NCBI GenBank assembly: GCA_963082975.1
Contig: OY720345.1
Location: 32,434,611 to 32,498,610, forward strand
DNA: 64,000 bases
Direction of reading: 5' to 3'
From: Labia minor
Lineage: Eukaryota > Arthropoda > Insecta > Dermaptera > Spongiphoridae
The notes under the pieces were generated by a model. That model had not been told where the DNA came from, searched no databases, and saw nothing but the letters and a program-made list of their open reading frames with translations. The stretch's first letter is position 1; each line of letters starts with the position of its first letter. Both the position numbers and the translations under genes were made by a program. Positions 37,389 through 50,044 of this stretch are shown here, one piece after another.

Positions 37389-40331
37389 ATGAATTTTTTA
37401 CGTCGTCATTTAAAACAATTAGTTTCATTAGTTTTAATTTCAATAATTCGTAAGTTAAAATAATTGTTATCTATCCATTATATAATAAAATTCATATTAA
37501 TAAATTAATATTTATTTATTTTTATCCACTAAATCGTTGATGATAAATTAATTATTTGCCTTCTTGAGTATCACTTAATAGAATTATAAAATTTTACCTT
37601 ATTATATAATTATATATATATATAAATTGTTCTTAAAATACATGTTAAAAATATTTGTTTGTTTTGTTTTGTTTTTGTTGTATTTAATTTAATTGAAATT
37701 ATTTTTTGTCAAAGCTTGATTTTTTTTATATATACAATTTTTAATTTTAAAAACCTCTGATTAACGTAATAAAAGGATTCACAAAAGTCAAATTGTTAAT
37801 TTTTTTTTTAATTCGAATGTAATTTTTTTATATTATTAAAGAAAATCATAATACAATATAAAGAAATGCTTATAAAGATTATTATTTTATTATTTATTCA
37901 CCTTTTATTTTAATTATTTGAATGTTACATCAAAAAATTATCATGCCGATACTTATAATTTCAATATAAATAATAAAAAAATTTTATTTTAATATACATT
38001 TTTATGGACATTTAAGAATCCTTTTGAAATTTGGAAAAGTCAACGTCTTATCTCATAATTATATAAATTTATTATTTTTATTTGATTTTGTTACTCTTTA
38101 TTATTTTAAGGTTTATATAAATTATATATACTAAAAAGCGCACCCTTAATTACTATTAACTATTTATTATTAATTGTTAATTAAATTAAATTAATGTAGT
38201 TTTATCTACCTTTACTACAATATATATTTCATGATTGTATATTAATATGTTTATTTTTTTAGTATTTTGCATTTATAAAAATTGGAATTATGCTTATCGT
38301 GGTTCGGAAAATACATTTTATTCGAATATGGTTATTGAATTGACATCAGCTAAAAGTGATAATGAATTTCGCGAAAATCAATTGCCACTTATACAAATTG
38401 AAAAGAAAGACTTTAAAAATGCTTTAAAAGATGCACATAAACGAATAAAAGAATTAGAAATAAGAATTCAAGAATTAGAACATAGAATACCCCAAAGATA
38501 TCCAGATGTGAAATTTTTAAATTATAAAGCGAGAAAAAGAATATTGGTAATTTTTCTTTAATCGGAATATTTGAATATAAGATACATTATTATATAAAAT
38601 TTATTTTTAGATTACAGGTGGAGCCGGATTTGTTGGTTCTCATCTTGTCGATCGCTTAATGATGGCAGGTCATGAAGTGATTGTGACTGACAATTTTTTT
38701 ACTGGAAGAAAAAGAAATGTGGAACATTGGATGGGTCATGAAAATTTTGAGCTCATACATCATGATATTGTAAACCCATTATTTATTGAAGTGGATGAGA
38801 TATATCATCTAGCAAGTCCAGCTTCGCCCCCTCATTATATGCATAACCCTGTGAAAACAATTAAAACAAATACTGTAGGAACTATCAATATGTTAGGTAT
38901 TTGTTTTCGTTTTTTATAATGAAATAAATTAAATATAATTATTTTAGTATTGTTGAATATGATTATGGTAGGCTCCTGTAGAACGTCCCCAAAATAGAAA
39001 ATAGCTTTATATGGGAAATGATGATACCTATTTATTTAACTTAAACACCTTCTAGTTTGGAACTATTTATTTACCTATACATGCTTATAGCTACGATGCA
39101 TACATGCTCTTGGCTTTAGGTAGCGAGTTATATGAGAGTCTTATATTATAATATATCAATTATAATAAAATTACATTTATTAATTCAATTTATTCTGCTA
39201 TTATATATATGTATATATATTTATATTTTTAGGGTTGGCTAAACGTGTAGGTGCTAGAGTATTAATTGCCAGCACAAGTGAAGTTTATGGTGATCCTGAA
39301 GTTCATCCGCAACCTGAAACTTATTGGGGACACGTCAATCCAATAGGTATAAAAATATATTAAATTTCTTATCAATTAACTTTTAAATCTCTCTGTGATA
39401 ATTGCATAAAAAAATAAAGATAACATTTATTAGGACCAAGAGCGTGCTATGATGAAGGAAAGCGAGTTGCAGAAACTCTCAGTTATGCCTATGCAAAACA
39501 AGAAAAAGTTGACGTTCGAGTAGCTAGAATATTTAATACCTACGGTCCTAGAATGCACATGAATGATGGAAGAGTTGTCTCGAATTTTATATTACAAGCG
39601 TTAAGAAATGAAACTATCACTGTAATATATAGAATAAAATTTATATTTTTTCTTATTAATATCTTTGAAATTAAGAAAGTTTATTTCTGTCCTTGACAAA
39701 TTCTAGATCTATGGTCATGGAAAACAAACCCGTTCATTTCAATATGTGACTGATCTCGTAGATGGACTAATAAGACTAATGGAATCTAACTACACTTTAC
39801 CAGTAAATTTAGGAAATCCTATTGAACATACTATCGAAGGTTGTTTACACTTATATTCATGTATATAATTTTAATAGATAATTTCACAATTGCATAACAA
39901 ATTTTTTTCTTTTTACAGAATTTGCTGTAATTATTAAAAGATTGGTAGGAGGTCCAAGTCGGATAAGACAAGTAGCTGCTGTAGAGGATGATCCTCAAAA
40001 AAGGAAACCTCTTATTATTGTAGCAAGACAGCAATTAGGTTGGGAACCAAAGGTATATATCTCAATTAATAACATTTTATAATTCATATACCTATAAAAA
40101 ACTAAATCCCTTACAATCTGACTGATATAAATATTTAACTAGTTAGAGATTTGTGAGTTTCCGAAAAATTGGGGACTGAAAAAAATAACAAAAAAAATTA
40201 TCTATAATAATTATGTATAATGACTTTTTTAGGTCCCTTTAGATGAAGGGCTTCGTACTACAATTGAATACTTTAGTAATGAATTACGTCGAACCAGTCA
40301 TTCACAGAGAAATGTTTATCGACCGGATTAA
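37389..40331 (+). CDS. UXS1: UDP-glucuronate decarboxylase (UDP-xylose synthase), complete
   Basis: Converts UDP-glucuronate to UDP-xylose with bound NAD in the Golgi, feeding xylose onto proteoglycan linkers. Exons: 37389-37449, 38263-38546, 38611-38896, 39233-39346, 39434-39621, 39707-39839, 39919-40052, 40233-40331; all GT-AG and in frame; 432 residues (human about 420). A short basic N-terminus and a hydrophobic stretch (about 9-25) predict a type II membrane anchor, followed by a coiled-coil stem (about 70-95). The SDR fold starts with the NAD loop GGAGFVG (118-124); TSEVYGDP lies near 225, and the catalytic YxxxK is Y254/K258 in [30 protein letters not shown] and the C-terminal GWEPKVPLDEGL are conserved. 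Near residue 385, KPLIIVARQ replaces the usual KPDI-type segment, a local divergence away from the active site. Confidence 0.96.
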
Positions 40332-40912
40332 ATATATGTTTTCACTTGTTATCTAAGTCAATTCAAGTCTTGCCAATCTTGATTTTTTAAAATACATTTT
40401 AATTATCATCCCCTGATTAAACACATTATCATCCATTTATGAATATAAAAATATTCAGATTTTAGTTTGAAAAAAAGGAAACAAAATGTGAAAATATTTA
40501 AAATATTATTTTATTCATTTAAACTTTAAAATCTAAACTTAACAGAACTGAAATTTCTATTTTGTAACAATCTTAATTTATTTTTATTAATTTATTATTT
40601 GAAAATCTATATCATAAATCTTTATTAATGTTATAAATATTTCATTATTTTTTTTCTTTATTTTATTAAAAGATCTCTTTTTAAAAAAAGTCAAGTTAAT
40701 TTGTAAATATAAACTGTAAATATATAAATTTATAATATATTCGAAATATTTTTATTTAACAGTAATAATTATTTAAAAAAAAAAATTGTTAATTATTTTT
40801 ATAAATATTTTGGAAGTAAAATACAAATTCAAAAAAATAAAATTATTTTTAAATAACCCTAAATAATTAAGATATAATTTATATATATATATATATATTT
40901 ACTAAACAGAAT
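40332..40912. other. UXS1 downstream region
   Basis: AT-rich sequence holding the UXS1 3' UTR. No gene, RNA or repeat recognised before the hAT MITE. Polyadenylation site not assigned. Confidence 0.5.
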
Positions 40913-41360
40913 ATATATTCCAGGGGTGGCCAGACTTGGTGATACTTAGAGCCATATTGAAAAATCGAAAATGTTTAAGAGCCAAACCGGAAAAAATGTT
41001 AATTTTTTTGTGGGGGGGTCCGTAGTCACAGGAACAAAAATTACGAATACATGCGCAATTAAAATACGTAATTATATTAATAATAAGTCGTACGCCCGGC
41101 ATGCAATAGTTCTGCTATTGCTATTGTAATAAAGTAGACAGAGTTGGGATAGATCGGATACATTTTCAACAAAGTTTTTAAAACTTGCATAAATAAATTT
41201 TTTATATCCTTTAAATAAGTATATGTAAATAAATATGTGTCATGCCGTAGCCTTTTTCCAGTTTAATATATGTAAATTCTAAATTGTGATAACTTTAAAG
41301 TTTTTAATTGAGCCATAATAAACTCAAAAAGAGCCACATGAGGCCACCGTTGATATATTC
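40913..41360. mobile_element. hAT-type MITE with perfect 8-bp target duplication
   Basis: Element 40921-41352 (432 bp). Left end CAGGGGTGGCCAGAC; right end read inward CAACGGTGGCCTCATG. Subterminal AGAGCCA-type words occur in both ends, as is common for hAT binding sites. Flanks are identical ATATATTC copies (40913-40920, 41353-41360). The interior encodes no transposase. Confidence 0.85.
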
Positions 41361-41459
41361 TATATATATTTTGTTTAGTAAAAATTAAATGAATATTAGA
41401 AGTGAATTTTTAGAAATGAAATTCTCTGCAAAGTTTTTTAGATGCAAAATTTTTCCTAA

Positions 41460-41900
41460 CTTTTGAATAAATGCGCCCAGGATAAACTCTAAGTTAAATT
41501 GTAATTAAAATCAACGGCCAATGTATGCCAAAGAAAATTGTCTGGAAAACAATGAAAAGGCTAAGTTGAAAAAGTTCAAAATGACATTCTCAGTATATTC
41601 CTTGGTTAGCCATTTTCCCTCCTTTTGGATTTTACCCGTCGCTCGTAAAAGTCTGGGAACAGTATCAACTCTTAACCTGTCTGAAAGTACTTGAAGAGAT
41701 TGAGGTGGGTTTTATTAGGTATTGTGAAGTTCATTTTGTTTTTAAAATTGTTTGGACCTCCACCCCGTTGTTTGTCATTGACATCATTTGTATATTGTGT
41801 AAACCAAAACAAGCAATTGGAATATGAAGGAGCAGCATCACCATAAGTATATAAATTTCTTCAAAACAAACCACAAACCACAAACGTAATGAATGTCGAA
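41460..41900 (-). mobile_element. Mariner-like transposase relic, N-terminal part
   Basis: The minus strand reads GDAAPSYSNCLFWFTQYTND then KQRGGGP (about 41845-41750), matching the paired-like helix-turn-helix of SETMAR-type mariner transposases (GDAAPSYSTV...WF...F, then a GRP/GGP hook). The downstream frame is broken and the catalytic DDD region is not readable. The ends are not defined. Confidence 0.5.
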
Positions 41901-41941
41901 ATTTCAATTTTGAGCGTTTCATCATTTGTGTCTGTATGCGC

Positions 41942-42321
41942 CAGTGGTTTCCAATCGGGGAGACGCCCTTCTTTAGGGAGGCACTTATATTGCTTTGGGA
42001 GAAGTGCCAAAAATTTTTAATAAAAAATTCATTTTTCACTATTCTACATACAAATATCGTAATACACCATTTTTTAAATTATATCGAAAATCTTGATTTC
42101 TCCAAGTTTTTATGAGTACAGAATCCATTTATTGACTATTAATATGACGTATTTGGATTGATAACGATTAAAAAGAAAAAATTGATAAAACTATCATGAG
42201 ATAGTTCAATAAAAGGGAAGTTTCAAAATGAAACTTATTTAAAATGTGTTTATATGATTATATCTTTTAAAAAGAAATCAAAGATGAATAGACATACTAG
42301 CATATAGATTGGAAACCACTA
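41942..42321. mobile_element. Probable hAT MITE, target duplication not visible
   Basis: Left end CAGTGGTTTCCAATC at 41942; right end read inward TAGTGGTTTCCAATC at 42321. The 14 of 15 match is strong for hAT inverted ends. Flanking 8-mers do not match, so the insertion is old or the boundary is slightly off. It abuts the mariner relic. Confidence 0.6.
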
Positions 42322-45245
42322 TACATACACTAAATAATTAAGACTTAATTAAAAACAGTCAAAATAATAAGAAAATAATACTAATGGGAGAGATATCAAA
42401 ATCAATTGTTTTTGAAATTAAGTGAAAGAAAAAATGTATCCTGAGAACGAAATATAATTATTTCTTTTGAAATTTTGCAAAAGGAAAATTTTGTTCACAA
42501 AATCAATATAAACTAGATAATTATATTTTCTTTAAAGATATATTTATTTTATTTTAAAATTTTGGAAAGGTTTTCCTTTGAAAAAAGTAAAATAAACATA
42601 TTTAGGGATTTAAAATTGAGAATTATGATCTGTTGATGATATAAAACATATAATTAAATATTCATTTATTATTATAATTACTAAATTTCATTTGAAAATG
42701 GTGAGGAAAGTTCAGACATGCTTGATAGAATAATTAATGTTTATTCATTCAAATCATTCAACTCTAAATAAATTAAAATTTAACATTAATTAAATAAGTT
42801 TTAAAATATAGAAAAATTATTTTAAAAACAAAATTAATAAATAAGGGTTTTATTTTTCAAATAAAATCAAAATTAATATATAAAACTTTTATTTACCAAC
42901 ATTTTACAACTCATTAAGAAAATAAAAATTAAATCATGTGCTTTCTATTTTCGCTAGATTGGGAGTAATTGCGAAAAATATATTTTTTTCATTTATATAT
43001 TAATTATAATTAAAATTATTTTTAAGAAATCCTTTAGTATAAATTTTTATAAAGGCTCATTTGGTTTGTATTTCAATCGCACTTGGGCTAAGCTATAATT
43101 TCCTATTTTAATAACAAGTCATCAAAAATTAAATTATTAGGTATATATATTCATTTGTATTTCTTATATAGCTATTTTAAAATAGTTGGGTAAGGCAATG
43201 ATAAGTTTGGATATTTATTTTTTTAATAATATTTCTTACATCATTTTTAGTTGTTTACTATTGAAAATATTTATATATATATATATATATACAACAAAAA
43301 ATGTTTTTAAATTTTTTCCGACTTGTTAATTGAAAATAAGGAAATTAAAATATTTGCTAAGTATCAAAAGGTTTCAAATACAATTAGAGAATACTGATAA
43401 TATTTGGGAGGGGCAGTAATCTAAGGATATTGCTCAAAAGGATGTTTTGTTATATTTAACAAAGATTTAGTTATAATCTTAATCATATCTCATGAATAAG
43501 CTAGCTTATAATTGAAATTTGTTTTGTAAATCATATTAATATTAAATATTAAAGGAAAATAAATGAGAGTTAAAAATATAAATGCATTTGATTAATTAAA
43601 GCACAGTGGATTAGAAAGGAAAATTCATCTAAATTTCAACATCTTAAGCAAATTAGGCTTAATATTAATGTGAATTAAGTAATAATACTAAAAATTATAC
43701 AAGATATGAAATAAGATTTTTTTAAAAAATCTTGTGTTACAAAATATTAAATAAAATAAAAATAATATAAAATGCACAATTTATAAATATATGTATAATT
43801 AAAAAAAATATAGAATTATTAAACAAGAATGATTGAAATGAAAATTTCAATAAGACGATTAAATAAATAAGAATGAAAGAATAGAATTGTTTCCTCAATT
43901 AATTTCAAGAGTATTGAAATATATACGTTATGACATGATTCAAGAGAGTTAAGTTATAATTTTGAGTGAATGATTTATTATAGCAAACCAGAAAAAATTT
44001 AATTACACATAAAAAAGCAAGATGAATGCTTAAATAGATACTAATGCATTGACTTAGATTGGTCTAGAAAGATAACAATAAAAAAAAGATCAAATCTGAA
44101 TAAATGATAATAAATAATTAAAAACAAAGTAAGTTAAAAATAGGGTATTAATTTTGAAAAAAGGCATACCAGTTGAAATAATGTTTAATATTAGGCACTA
44201 TCATGGTCAATTTTACAAGAAAATGAAGTAATATTTTAATGAATGCATAGTTTAATATTTTATAACTAGCAATGAATCATTAACAAATAAATTTGAATTT
44301 TTTACGACTGAAGATTATTATTATATAAATCTCTAAAGTAATTGAAACTGATATATCAATTATTAAAAGTTTAGAAATTAACATAGATGAATCTTTCTTT
44401 TTAATTTTATGCATAAATAAAGTATATATTAATAATTTTAAATGTTCCCGAAAAATTATAATTTATTGATGAAAATTTATTTATAAAATTAATATAAGAA
44501 AATTAAGAAGTCTGACCATTGGATTTTTAATTATTTATTTTCAATCTTAAATCCGATTTCATTCATATTTAAGCTAAATGTTGAGCAATTGGATTAGGGA
44601 GTTTTAAAAATTATTATAAAATGAAGAATAATAATTTATGAAAATTTGTATATGATATATATAAATAGAGTTTAATATTAATATCGCCTAGATCAGATTA
44701 ACTTTTGATTTAACATTTAAATATAATAAAAAACATGATTTATTGAGATTGGATTCAAAATAATTAAGAATATAAAATAATTACATAATCATAAATTACA
44801 CAAAAAATATTGTTATTGAAAATTCAATTAATTAATTATATTAATACCTTATGAAACTTATGAAACCTTAAGAAAAAAGTGTTAAATCAAAAGTAATCAT
44901 TCTTATTTATTTGGTTATGTATTTAGATAATATATATACTATGAAATATAAAATATTTATATAGACTTCATTACTTCATTAACCTTTAAAGCCATGTCAC
45001 TCAAATTGTGTTCCAAAAAGCTAATTTTTTCTAAGATAAAATGATGTATTTTCCAGCTCGTTAGTTGATTTTTTGAAAATCATAAATACTGCATGGAATT
45101 AAAATTGCACCAATGATCAGTGTCTGAAATATATATATATATATATATATATGAACATGAAAAACTATGTTCAAATTTCAATTCGGTTTGTCCATATATT
45201 TAGAATAATATATAGTGAAGAATTAAATTTGGAATTAGTAATACA
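42322..45245. other. AT-rich intergenic DNA before RhoGDI 3' end
   Basis: No coding exon, RNA gene or named repeat recognised. TA runs near 43272-43291 and 45127-45152. The right part should include the RhoGDI 3' UTR. Confidence 0.5.
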
Positions 45246-48200
45246 TTAATCTTTCCAATCCTTTTTAATTTCAAAAGCCCATTCCCATTTTAGGTGTTCA
45301 TGTTTATCGTCATCAGTGAACAGAGAAGAGACTGTATAACTCCCTCGAGCAACCATTCCAGAAGGAGCTGTGTCCAAAGGTGTTAGGTAGGAGTGTGTTT
45401 CCTTTTTCGGAGGATAACTTCCTACCATATGAGTCATTTTGTCCACTAAAATAATTGAAAACAAATTATTTATATTATTTTCCTTAACATCTTAATATAT
45501 TAATTCATTCATTCTAAATAAATTGAATGAAATCAAAATAAAATTGAATTAAGAAAGAAAAATCAAAAAATTCAAGAGATAGTAATTATAATTATACATA
45601 CGAACAGCGCCTATCAGGAGGTAAGCAAAATAGGATAATAAAATTTGATAATTTTTTTATTATTACAAATATTTGATATATTTATTATCATCTTGGATAT
45701 AAAATAAAAATAATAATAATAAAACAAATTACCTGGCATGCCCAGTCGAGATGTTTTTTGAACATATTTTAATCCATGAACAATTTCTCTTTGGACAACA
45801 AAGTCAATTCGAATTCGATATGGTACACCTTCTTTAATTGTAAAAACCTTATAAGAAAAATTGCAGAATAAACAATTAATCGACATTAATATAATTCTAT
45901 ATTAGTTTATTTGGTATTGAGAAAATAGATATTTATTTATTACCTGTTTTTTTAGTTGATTTAAATCGCCAGTTAAATCAAGTTCTACATCAGTACGACC
46001 TTCTACACAGAGAGCTAATTTTTGTACAATCACTTTTCGGGGATCTTCTGGGTCTATATTATTAAAACACATATAGATCAGAAATATTTTAAATTTTATA
46101 ATTATCATTTATATAATATATATATATTGATTATTTGAGTCTTTAATGAAAATAATAATTTGTTATATTATTTAGTGCAGTGGTTCTTAAACTGTGGTCC
46201 GCGGACCCCTGGGGGTCCGCGAAGCCTTTACTGGGGGTCCGCGGTCCTCGGAAAAAAATCATCGTAAAAATATATACATATATAAATATTTAAAGTTCAT
46301 TGTTTAACTATATCCTCCTAGAGAATTACGGCTATAATTTAATACTATTAATAATACTATTTTATTTTATTAAATTGATAATTATGTCAATTAATTTTTT
46401 GTGAATAAATAAACATATATAAAAAACTATATATAAAATTTGAATTTTCATCCATTCATTCATTTAAAATCATTTTTCGATTGTTCCTTTAAAATAACCC
46501 CTCTTAGGGGCTCGGAAGGGGAGGCATATAAGGGAATTTTCTTTCACTTTGTTATTGGGGAAAACCAGGGGAGGGGACAGTCTTACCCGGAAAAACCCAA
46601 ATTGTCAGCGTCCACTCTGGGGTTTTAAACAGTTTTAAAGCAAATGTTAATTATAAGTTCATTTCTCAACGAGTTGTATCTTTAAATTATTTTTATTAAT
46701 GTTAATTATAAGTTCATTTCTCAACGAGTTGTATCTTTAAATTATTTTTATTAATTTAATTAATTATAATTAAATTATAGCTAATAATAGTTTATTATAG
46801 CTAATAATTTTTTTTAATTTTTAGTGTAATTTGCATGATCATTATTTTATAAAAACACTAAACACATTTTGCAATTTCCCAGAAAGCCTGTTTTTGAGAG
46901 TAAGTATAAGTTTGTTTTATGAATAAAAAATATTTATTTTAATAATATTTTAGAATCAAATTACGAAATTAATAATATTTTAGAATCAAATTACGAAATT
47001 AATAATATTTTAGAATCAAATTACGAAATATATTTATTATATAAATTAATATTCATTTAAAATGATATTAAATCATTTATTTAAAATGATTTAAAACATT
47101 TATTAAAATGATTTAAAACATTCATTTAAAATGATATTAAAACATTCATTTAAAATCATATTAAAACATAGCTAGTAAATAATAATTCGTTATATTTATA
47201 TTATATTTATATCATATTTATATTATTGTAGTTCAATGTTAATAAATTACTCCATAAAATGGATCGTTGGCTACAAACTGGTTCAACACAGAAACGGAAA
47301 GAATCAGATGATGAGGCATCAACAGCAAACTCTACCAAGAAACGAAAATATTCGGATGATTATTTATCATTTGGATTTACTTATATTTGCAACAATGATG
47401 TGGAAAGACCAGTCTGCGTTCTATGTCAGGAAAGTTTATCCAATGAAAGTATGAAACCTGCTAATCTCAGACGTCATTTACAAACAAAGCACAGCGAGCA
47501 TGTTAGTAAGTCTATCGAATTTTTTAAAATGAAAAAAGAAGAACTTAATTCAAGTCAGAAATTGATGGTAAAGACGGGATCTGGTGGTATGAGTAAGAAA
47601 GCAGTAATGGCATCATATGAAGTAGCTCTACTTATTGCTAAAGCAGGAAAGCCGCATAATATAGCAGAGCAATTAATTCTTCCTGCTACAAAAGTAATTA
47701 CAAATATAATGTTAGGAACTAAAGCAGCAAACGATATAAATTTGATTTCATTATCAAATGATACGGTTAAGAATAGGATTGAAGACATGTCATGTAATAT
47801 AAAAGAAGAATTAATATCGAGAGTGCGCAAAAGTCACTATTACTCATTACAATTGGATGAAAGTACTGATGTCACTAATAATGCCAATTTGTTAGCTTTC
47901 ATTAGATATGAGTTTGAAAATCAAATACAAGAAGATGTATTGTTTTGTGATTCACTACCTTCACGAACGACAGCTAATGACATATTTAACAGTTTGAATA
48001 ATTTTATAACCGAAAATGAAATAGAGTGGCCAAAATGTGTTGGAATTTGCACTGATGGTGCTCGTGCAATGTCAGGTACAAGAACTGGATTGATTGCTCT
48101 TATTAAAAATGTTGCGCCTCAGGTTGTTTGGAATCATTGCTGCATTCACAGAGAATCATTAGCAGCCAAAAATATGTCACCAGATTTGAAAAGAACATTA

Positions 48201-50044
48201 GACGAAGTAGTTAAAATTGTCAATTTCATTAAGGCTCGTCCACTTAATTCCAGAGTTTTTAAAATTTTGTGTGAGGAAATGGGTAGTCAACATACACATT
48301 TATTATTACATACAGATGTACGTTGGTTGTCCCGCGGGAAAGTACTCATTCGCCTTTTTGAGCTTCGAGATGAAATACGATTGTTTTTAATAGATGCGCA
48401 TTTTGAACTGACCGAATGTTTCAATGATTTTATCTGGTTAGCTAAGGTGGCTTACTTGACTGATATTTTTACAAAATTGAACGAACTTAATTTGAGCCTG
48501 CAAGGTACTGTTGTAAATATATTTAAAGTTGAAGATAAAATAGAAGCAATGATTAAAAAAATCGACTTGTGGTCGAAACGCATCCAGAACGGTGTATATG
48601 AGTCTTTTCCAACTCTCAATGATTTCATAGAAAGCTCCAGTGAAAAATTGCTTAATCAAACGCGTCAATTATTTGTTGAACATTTAATTACTTTGAAAAG
48701 CAACTTCAGGAAGTATTTTTCTACTCCTGATCCTTGCAATAACTGGATCAGAGATCCATTTAATATGGAAATTACAAATGCTAAACATTTATCTGCACCT
48801 GAACAAGATATTCTCGTGGAATTATCATGTGATACAACTTATAAACTAAAATTTAACAAAACTGAATTGAGCAACTTTTGGTTACTTCTCAGGTCAGATT
48901 ATCCTGCGCTTGCAAATAAAGCACTTCAACACTTGATTCCATTCTGCACAACATATTTATGCCAAAAAGCTTTTTCGGTACTATTTTATATTAAGTCTAA
49001 ATATAGAAACAAATTAAATGTAGAGCCGGATCTTAGATTAAAAGTTTCCAATATTAAGCCAGATATTGAGATTCTTGTTTCAAGAAAACAACTGCATACA
49101 TCTCATTAAATATGTAAGTTATATTTAATGAGATAGATGCAGTTATTTTTTAAAATATTTCTTATTTAATATTTTCTGAAAAAAATTATAAAATATTTAT
49201 ATGAATTTAATGTAAGTACCCATTATAATTTGTGAGATTTGTTGCTATGACAATGTTTGTATTTTCTTTCTTCAATATTATAATTTCTAATAAAATGTGT
49301 TCTACAAAATGCAAAAAAATCGTTATTCACCAATCACTGTTAGAAATATTCATCATATATCCTTGTCCTTATGAGATCGTAAGCCAGAAATTAATTAATA
49401 AAATGACGTAAAGTACCTAAAGTTGTGATGGGGGTCCGTCAAAAAAAATTTTTTCAAGTGGGGGTCCGTGGAGTACATAAGTTTAAGAACCTATGATTTA
49501 GTGTATATAAAATCCAAAACACTAAAATAGATTTATTTTATTTAAATCTTTTCCCAGGTTTTAATACTTTTATATTCTTGTGTGTTTCAAGCAAAATTAT
49601 CCAACATACTAGCATTGCTTAAATATTTTGGAATGAAAAAATAACTTTTAAAAGCTTTTTATAAATAAATTGAATTTCATTCTAATGTTTCTAATCTTTT
49701 ATTATGTTTGTGATATTTAACCCGCAAATTTAAAATTAATTAATTATTATAATTTATAAAAATATGTAAATTTGATGATGATTATGTAACTAAAAAGTTA
49801 ATTCTAATTTATATATATATAACATACATAGTATAATTTTTCCGGACTGTGCATCTCCTAATAAAGTCTCTTTATATTTACGAAGACTCTCATCGCCTTG
49901 ATCAGCAGCTAAAATTTCTTCAATTGATTTCTGAGCTGGTGGTTTATATGCAGCTGCTGCTGCATTGGCTTCTTCATCTTCATCCTCGTGCAAATGAAGG
50001 TTGTCCACTCCTTCGGCAACCTTATCTGTTTCAGCAGAAGCCAT
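45246..50044 (-). CDS. RhoGDI: Rho GDP-dissociation inhibitor, complete
   Basis: Cytosolic chaperone that extracts Rho-family GTPases from membranes and keeps them GDP-bound. Coding exons: 50044-49828, 46053-45944, 45847-45733, 45445-45246; all GT-AG and in frame; 213 residues (human about 204). The N-terminal arm (1-about 70) is acidic, with YKPPAQKSIEEILAAD and ESLRKYKETLLGD, the helices that contact the GTPase switch. The immunoglobulin-like prenyl-binding domain follows: VELDLTGDLNQLKKQ, FTIKEGVPYRIRIDF, VQREIVHGLKYVQKT, MVGSYPPK, GSYTVSSLFTDDDKHEHLKW and the invariant end IKKDWKD. An acceptor directly precedes the ATG, so the leader is spliced (see 51881). The 3.8-kb first coding intron contains a complete hAT transposon in the opposite orientation. 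Confidence 0.96.
46645..47030. repeat. Tandem repeats in the hAT 5' leader
   Basis: A 55-bp unit occurs twice in tandem (46645-46699 and 46700-46754), nearly identical. A 30-bp unit beginning AATAATATTTTAGAATC occurs three times (46941-46970, 46971-47000, 47001-47030). A looser array around CATTTAAAATGAT follows to about 47165. All lie between the left end and the transposase start. Confidence 0.85.
47259..49109 (+). CDS. hAT transposase, ZBED5-like, open but with altered catalytic residue
   Basis: 616 codons without a stop. Domains: BED zinc finger with C53, C56, H73 and H78 (VCVLC...LRRHLQTKH); hAT catalytic fold with first acidic residue D200 in LDESTDV and second D266 in CTDGARAM; a CCIH motif (294-297) and RW at 355-356 in TDVRWLSRG; and a C-terminal dimerisation-type block ending KYRNKLNVEPDLRL. 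In related hAT proteins the third catalytic acid is the E of a CE..FS motif; here the segment is YLCQKAFSVL, with Q569 (codon CAA). By analogy with Hermes D180/D248/E572 this should remove or strongly reduce cleavage. The start at 47259 gives MDRWL, typical of this family. Function as a DNA-binding protein could remain. Confidence 0.9.
   Translation: MDRWLQTGSTQKRKESDDEASTANSTKKRKYSDDYLSFGFTYICNNDVERPVCVLCQESLSNESMKPANLRRHLQTKHSEHVSKSIEFFKMKKEELNSSQKLMVKTGSGGMSKKAVMASYEVALLIAKAGKPHNIAEQLILPATKVITNIMLGTKAANDINLISLSNDTVKNRIEDMSCNIKEELISRVRKSHYYSLQLDESTDVTNNANLLAFIRYEFENQIQEDVLFCDSLPSRTTANDIFNSLNNFITENEIEWPKCVGICTDGARAMSGTRTGLIALIKNVAPQVVWNHCCIHRESLAAKNMSPDLKRTLDEVVKIVNFIKARPLNSRVFKILCEEMGSQHTHLLLHTDVRWLSRGKVLIRLFELRDEIRLFLIDAHFELTECFNDFIWLAKVAYLTDIFTKLNELNLSLQGTVVNIFKVEDKIEAMIKKIDLWSKRIQNGVYESFPTLNDFIESSSEKLLNQTRQLFVEHLITLKSNFRKYFSTPDPCNNWIRDPFNMEITNAKHLSAPEQDILVELSCDTTYKLKFNKTELSNFWLLLRSDYPALANKALQHLIPFCTTYLCQKAFSVLFYIKSKYRNKLNVEPDLRLKVSNIKPDIEILVSRKQLHTSH

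Larger units (their letters stand above)
46170..49503 (+). mobile_element. Full-length hAT (Buster-like) transposon with 8-bp target duplication
   Basis: Element 46178-49495 (3318 bp). Left end CAGTGGTTCTTAAACTGTGG; right end read inward CATAGGTTCTTAAACTTATG. Both continue into CGGACCCC-type subterminal sequence. Flanks are identical ATTTAGTG copies (46170-46177, 49496-49503). One long transposase frame lies inside. Intact duplication, recognisable ends and an open frame point to a fairly recent insertion. It sits in an intron of RhoGDI, antisense to the gene. Confidence 0.93.

Noticed and set aside
48438-48668. Minus-strand frames inside the hAT transposase region
   Set aside because: They are antisense shadows of the transposase frame.
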